Positions 61,480-64,000 of a DNA stretch of 64,000 bases are shown in pieces; position 1 is the stretch's first letter; each line of letters begins with the position of its first letter. The stretch comes from Opisthocomus hoazin (Eukaryota; Chordata; Aves; Opisthocomiformes; Opisthocomidae): NCBI RefSeq assembly GCF_030867145.1, contig NC_134420.1, positions 6,995,823 through 7,059,822 of the forward strand. The letters run 5' to 3'. Both the position numbers and the translations under genes were made by a program. The notes below the pieces were generated by a model that was not told the origin of the DNA, did no database searches, and was given only the letters and a program-made list of their open reading frames with translations.

Positions 61480-64000
61480 AAAATCGCTGTCCATGGAAGA
61501 CCTATAGCCAAAAGGGCTAACATGACTTTTGAACCTTTGTGTTTGCTGTTGTTAGAGTGCCATTGGAAAGTTGTGTGCTGCTCTACATCTGTTTACAAGG
61601 TTTATGGGGAAAAATTCACTATCTCTGAGAACTCTTATACCAGGATTCAGTGTGTTTTAGATAATCACTAAATGAAATAAGCGTATTTTTCTTTAAGTTC
61701 TGATGAGTGTGTTTGCTTGGAGAAATTTCAGATGATCCCACTAATTCCTTTCCCTTTTTTTAGCTATGCTTCTGGATTGAAGTTTTTTTTCTCACATGTA
61801 TAACTTGAGAGAAAAAAACTAGCATGATATAGGCATTTACAATTTACTTAATTGTTTATGTTCTTCTCTTCACAACATTTCCAACTGCAAAAAATTGAAG
61901 GAAAATCATGGTATTTAGTGGAAGCAGTCTTCAAAGGCATGATTGATGATATCATTAAACCTCATACTATTTCATAAACACCTTCATAAATCAATGTTAT
62001 TTGTGTAGTGAGATGGGATTGAAAAATACCATCACAACGTCTTCCTATCATTCCAGATGTATTTATTGGCTAGCCTGGGAGTTACACTCACCCAGCGGCT
62101 ACATTTGAACCGTTTAACAGGAATAATGTTGACTTGTTTACTTCATAATGGAAAAGGCAGTTAAGGTGATCTGAAAAAACACCTTCAGACAATTTCGATT
62201 CATAAGCTTTCACGATATAGTATTGAAGAGAAATAGGGTTCATCCTTGAAGGCTGTTTTCTCCCGTGTTTAGTATGTGGCTTGTTTTTCCTTTCTTGGCA
62301 AGAAAAGGATTGGTTAATGTTCTCCAGTTTTGATGAGGCTTTTAAAATGTGTTTGTTAATATAATAAGAATAATTGATGCTGGGTTTTTTTTTCTATAAG
62401 AATATAGAATGAAGTCAGAGGTTATCCAGTTTGATTCTACCTTTTTTATATAAAAGGAAAGTATGGCTACATTCCTGACTTTACTCAAATAAGGGTTTAA
62501 TGTGTGAAACTGAATACCCTTTGTGTTTGTTCAGGTATTAAAAATAGATAAGAAAACTTCTGCGGTTACTGAATTAATTCATTATTTATTGATGATTAAA
62601 TATCTTTTGGTTATGGTTTCTCAGAATTTAATAGAGTAATTATCCTACGATAAGTTTTCTTTTGTAGATTGCAACTGCCAGTCAGAGTAAGCTTATTCTT
62701 TAGCAGTGATTACCTGTTACATCCATTAAGTATGGAAAACTAGATGCTTTTCAAAATTGAGCTGGTTTATACTTGGTACTATAGAAATATGTTTTCGTAT
62801 TAAATATCATGACAACCGTTGCAAACTTTTCTTCATATCTGGTGTGATTAAAGATTCTGTGATGGTGCCACTGACAGAAACATTTGAGCTTTATCAGATT
62901 CTCCGTCTGTTTAATATGTTTTATGAATGACGTTCCATCTTAATTAGTGATGTATGGTATTTGAAGCCAAAGACTTTACAGAAGTTTTTTTACAGTTAAG
63001 GTATTTTTATCATGCAAACATATGATGACATGAGTCGTTGGTAAGATTCACAGGTTACTGATACTGATTGTGGACATTATTATATAGCATATCTCTATAA
63101 AGCTGATGCTATTGCTTTGACGCCTGTAGTAGCTACTCCTGTTTTATGCTAAACTTTATGCTGGAGCAAATGGGCAGTAGCTATTGGGTTGTTCTTTTTG
63201 AAATTAGCAGTGGTCCAGCCTTGCTAAGTGTGCTTCCAGCATTGGGTTAGCAATGTGTGTGGACTAGCTGTCAAACTCTCCTTATGTAAGATTAGGAGCA
63301 AATGAAATGCTTTTTTATTTTTTCTTTTAATAGTAAAGAAGTGATCAACTGTATCTGTATTTCATGGAATGAGGCATAGGAAAATTTTTCCTTTATGTTT
63401 CTAATGGCAAAAACCTGGAGGCATCTGAGTGCTGGCTGAATTTAGAGTCTTTCTAGACTGACATAATGTTGAGCATGCATTAAATTGTGCATACTGATTT
63501 AATGATCAGAAAAGCTCATCTTGCTCTAGCTCTATCTTTCCTGCCTGCACTGGTAGGAAGCTATGAGAAGATGCAGTACAGCTGGCTAGTCTGGCTTTGG
63601 GCCATGTAGGGATTTGTCTACATGACAGGAATCCCCAGATTCCCCTCAGAAAGAACACTTTCCAAGGCAGAAGAGCCAAAATAAAAGGCAAGATCTGGTT
63701 CAACCATGAACTTGAACCACCTTTTTCTTCAAAATGAGAAACTTCTATACTCATGCTATACTATTTTCCATACTCATGCTAAGTGCCAGAGGAATATTTT
63801 GTAGGGAAAGAACTAATAAATGCAGTTCAAATAGAAAAACAAGTGTATTCTTTTTTTCTAAAGTGTACGTGTCTCTTATTGCAGATCCAAATATCACTGA
63901 ACAAGCAAGGTCTGTGTAGCGAAGTTCCAGCTGGAAAGGTGCAGGTTCTAGAAAGCACCCCTATGGCGAAGAGAGGAATGAATAAAAATAATTTCAGTAA
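61480..64000. other. Intronic DNA without recognised genes
   Basis: A/T-rich to the end of the window. A good-looking acceptor (CTCTTATTGCAG at about 63875-63886) is followed by only 11 codons to TAG in the frame that would join ANO3 exon 1, and the peptide does not resemble ANO3, so it is not taken as exon 2. Confidence 0.55.

Larger units (their letters stand above)
17120..64000 (+). other. ANO3: ANO3 intron 1 (5' part, at least 46.9 kb)
   Basis: Begins with GTCAGT after phase 1 of the glycine codon. I looked for the expected second coding exon (about 90 codons starting with the Gly-Met-Asn region in human) and no plus-strand open frame resembles it, nor any anoctamin transmembrane segment. 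The human first intron is also very long. The call depends on the exon 1 identification. Most of the interval is A/T-rich with short simple repeats and CR1 pieces listed separately. Confidence 0.7.

Noticed and set aside
63875..63919. Possible ANO3 exon 2 after the acceptor CTCTTATTGCAG
   Set aside because: In the phase set by exon 1 it reads only about 11 codons to TAG, and the peptide does not resemble the expected ANO3 continuation.
1..64000. CRISPR arrays, operons, bacterial mobile elements, tRNA or rRNA genes
   Set aside because: No regularly spaced direct repeats, no dense coding, and no tRNA A/B-box pair or rRNA segment was noticed. The window is vertebrate intergenic and intronic DNA.

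Overview
The window looks like nuclear DNA from a bird. It is A/T-rich, has no operon-like coding density, and carries many chicken-repeat-1 (CR1) LINE pieces. These range from a 1.5 kb copy with a readable reverse transcriptase to short 3' tails and badly decayed antisense remnants. The young copies end in the CR1 3' signature (a CCTTCCAAC-type stretch followed by ATTCTGTG-type octamers). I saw no mammalian SINE or L1 sequence. The species cannot be named from this.

One gene is well supported. At 17074-17119 on the + strand, inside a CpG island of about 1 kb (roughly 16555-17560), an ATG opens the 15-residue peptide MVHHSGSIQSFRQQK plus one base of a glycine codon, followed by a GTCAGT splice donor. 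I recognise this as coding exon 1 of ANO3 (TMEM16C, anoctamin 3): from memory it differs from the human N-terminus by one K-to-R change, and the split glycine codon fits the next human residue. No later ANO3 exon was recognised, so 17120-64000 is read as the first 46.9 kb of intron 1, and 1 to about 16.5 kb as upstream intergenic DNA.

Region by region. 1-2.7 kb is intergenic with no recognised gene. 2.69-3.72 kb is a CpG-rich block whose minus strand has an LTR-like order (internal open frame, G-rich purine tract, CCAAT, TATA, AATAAA), a candidate endogenous retroviral or LTR-element remnant. 5.8-6.0 kb is a young CR1 3' end, and 12.7-13.5 kb is an old antisense CR1. 16.5-17.6 kb is the ANO3 promoter and first exon, with a 17-base G run just inside the intron. 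Within the intron, 28.5-29.1 kb is a second, weaker LTR candidate. 29.40-29.58 kb is an unrecognised minus-strand open frame ending in a very good splice donor. CR1 pieces lie at 32.5, 36.7, 40.7, 41.9-43.35 (the largest), 52.9-53.3, 53.9-54.3 (antisense) and 61.2 kb.

The rest is unremarkable A/T-rich intronic or intergenic DNA with short simple repeats. The few biological relationships are regulatory: the CpG island should drive ANO3, a neuronal anoctamin, and the repeats are passengers. I found no convincing undescribed system. The best leads are the 29.4 kb minus-strand exon candidate and the 2.7-3.7 kb LTR-like block.
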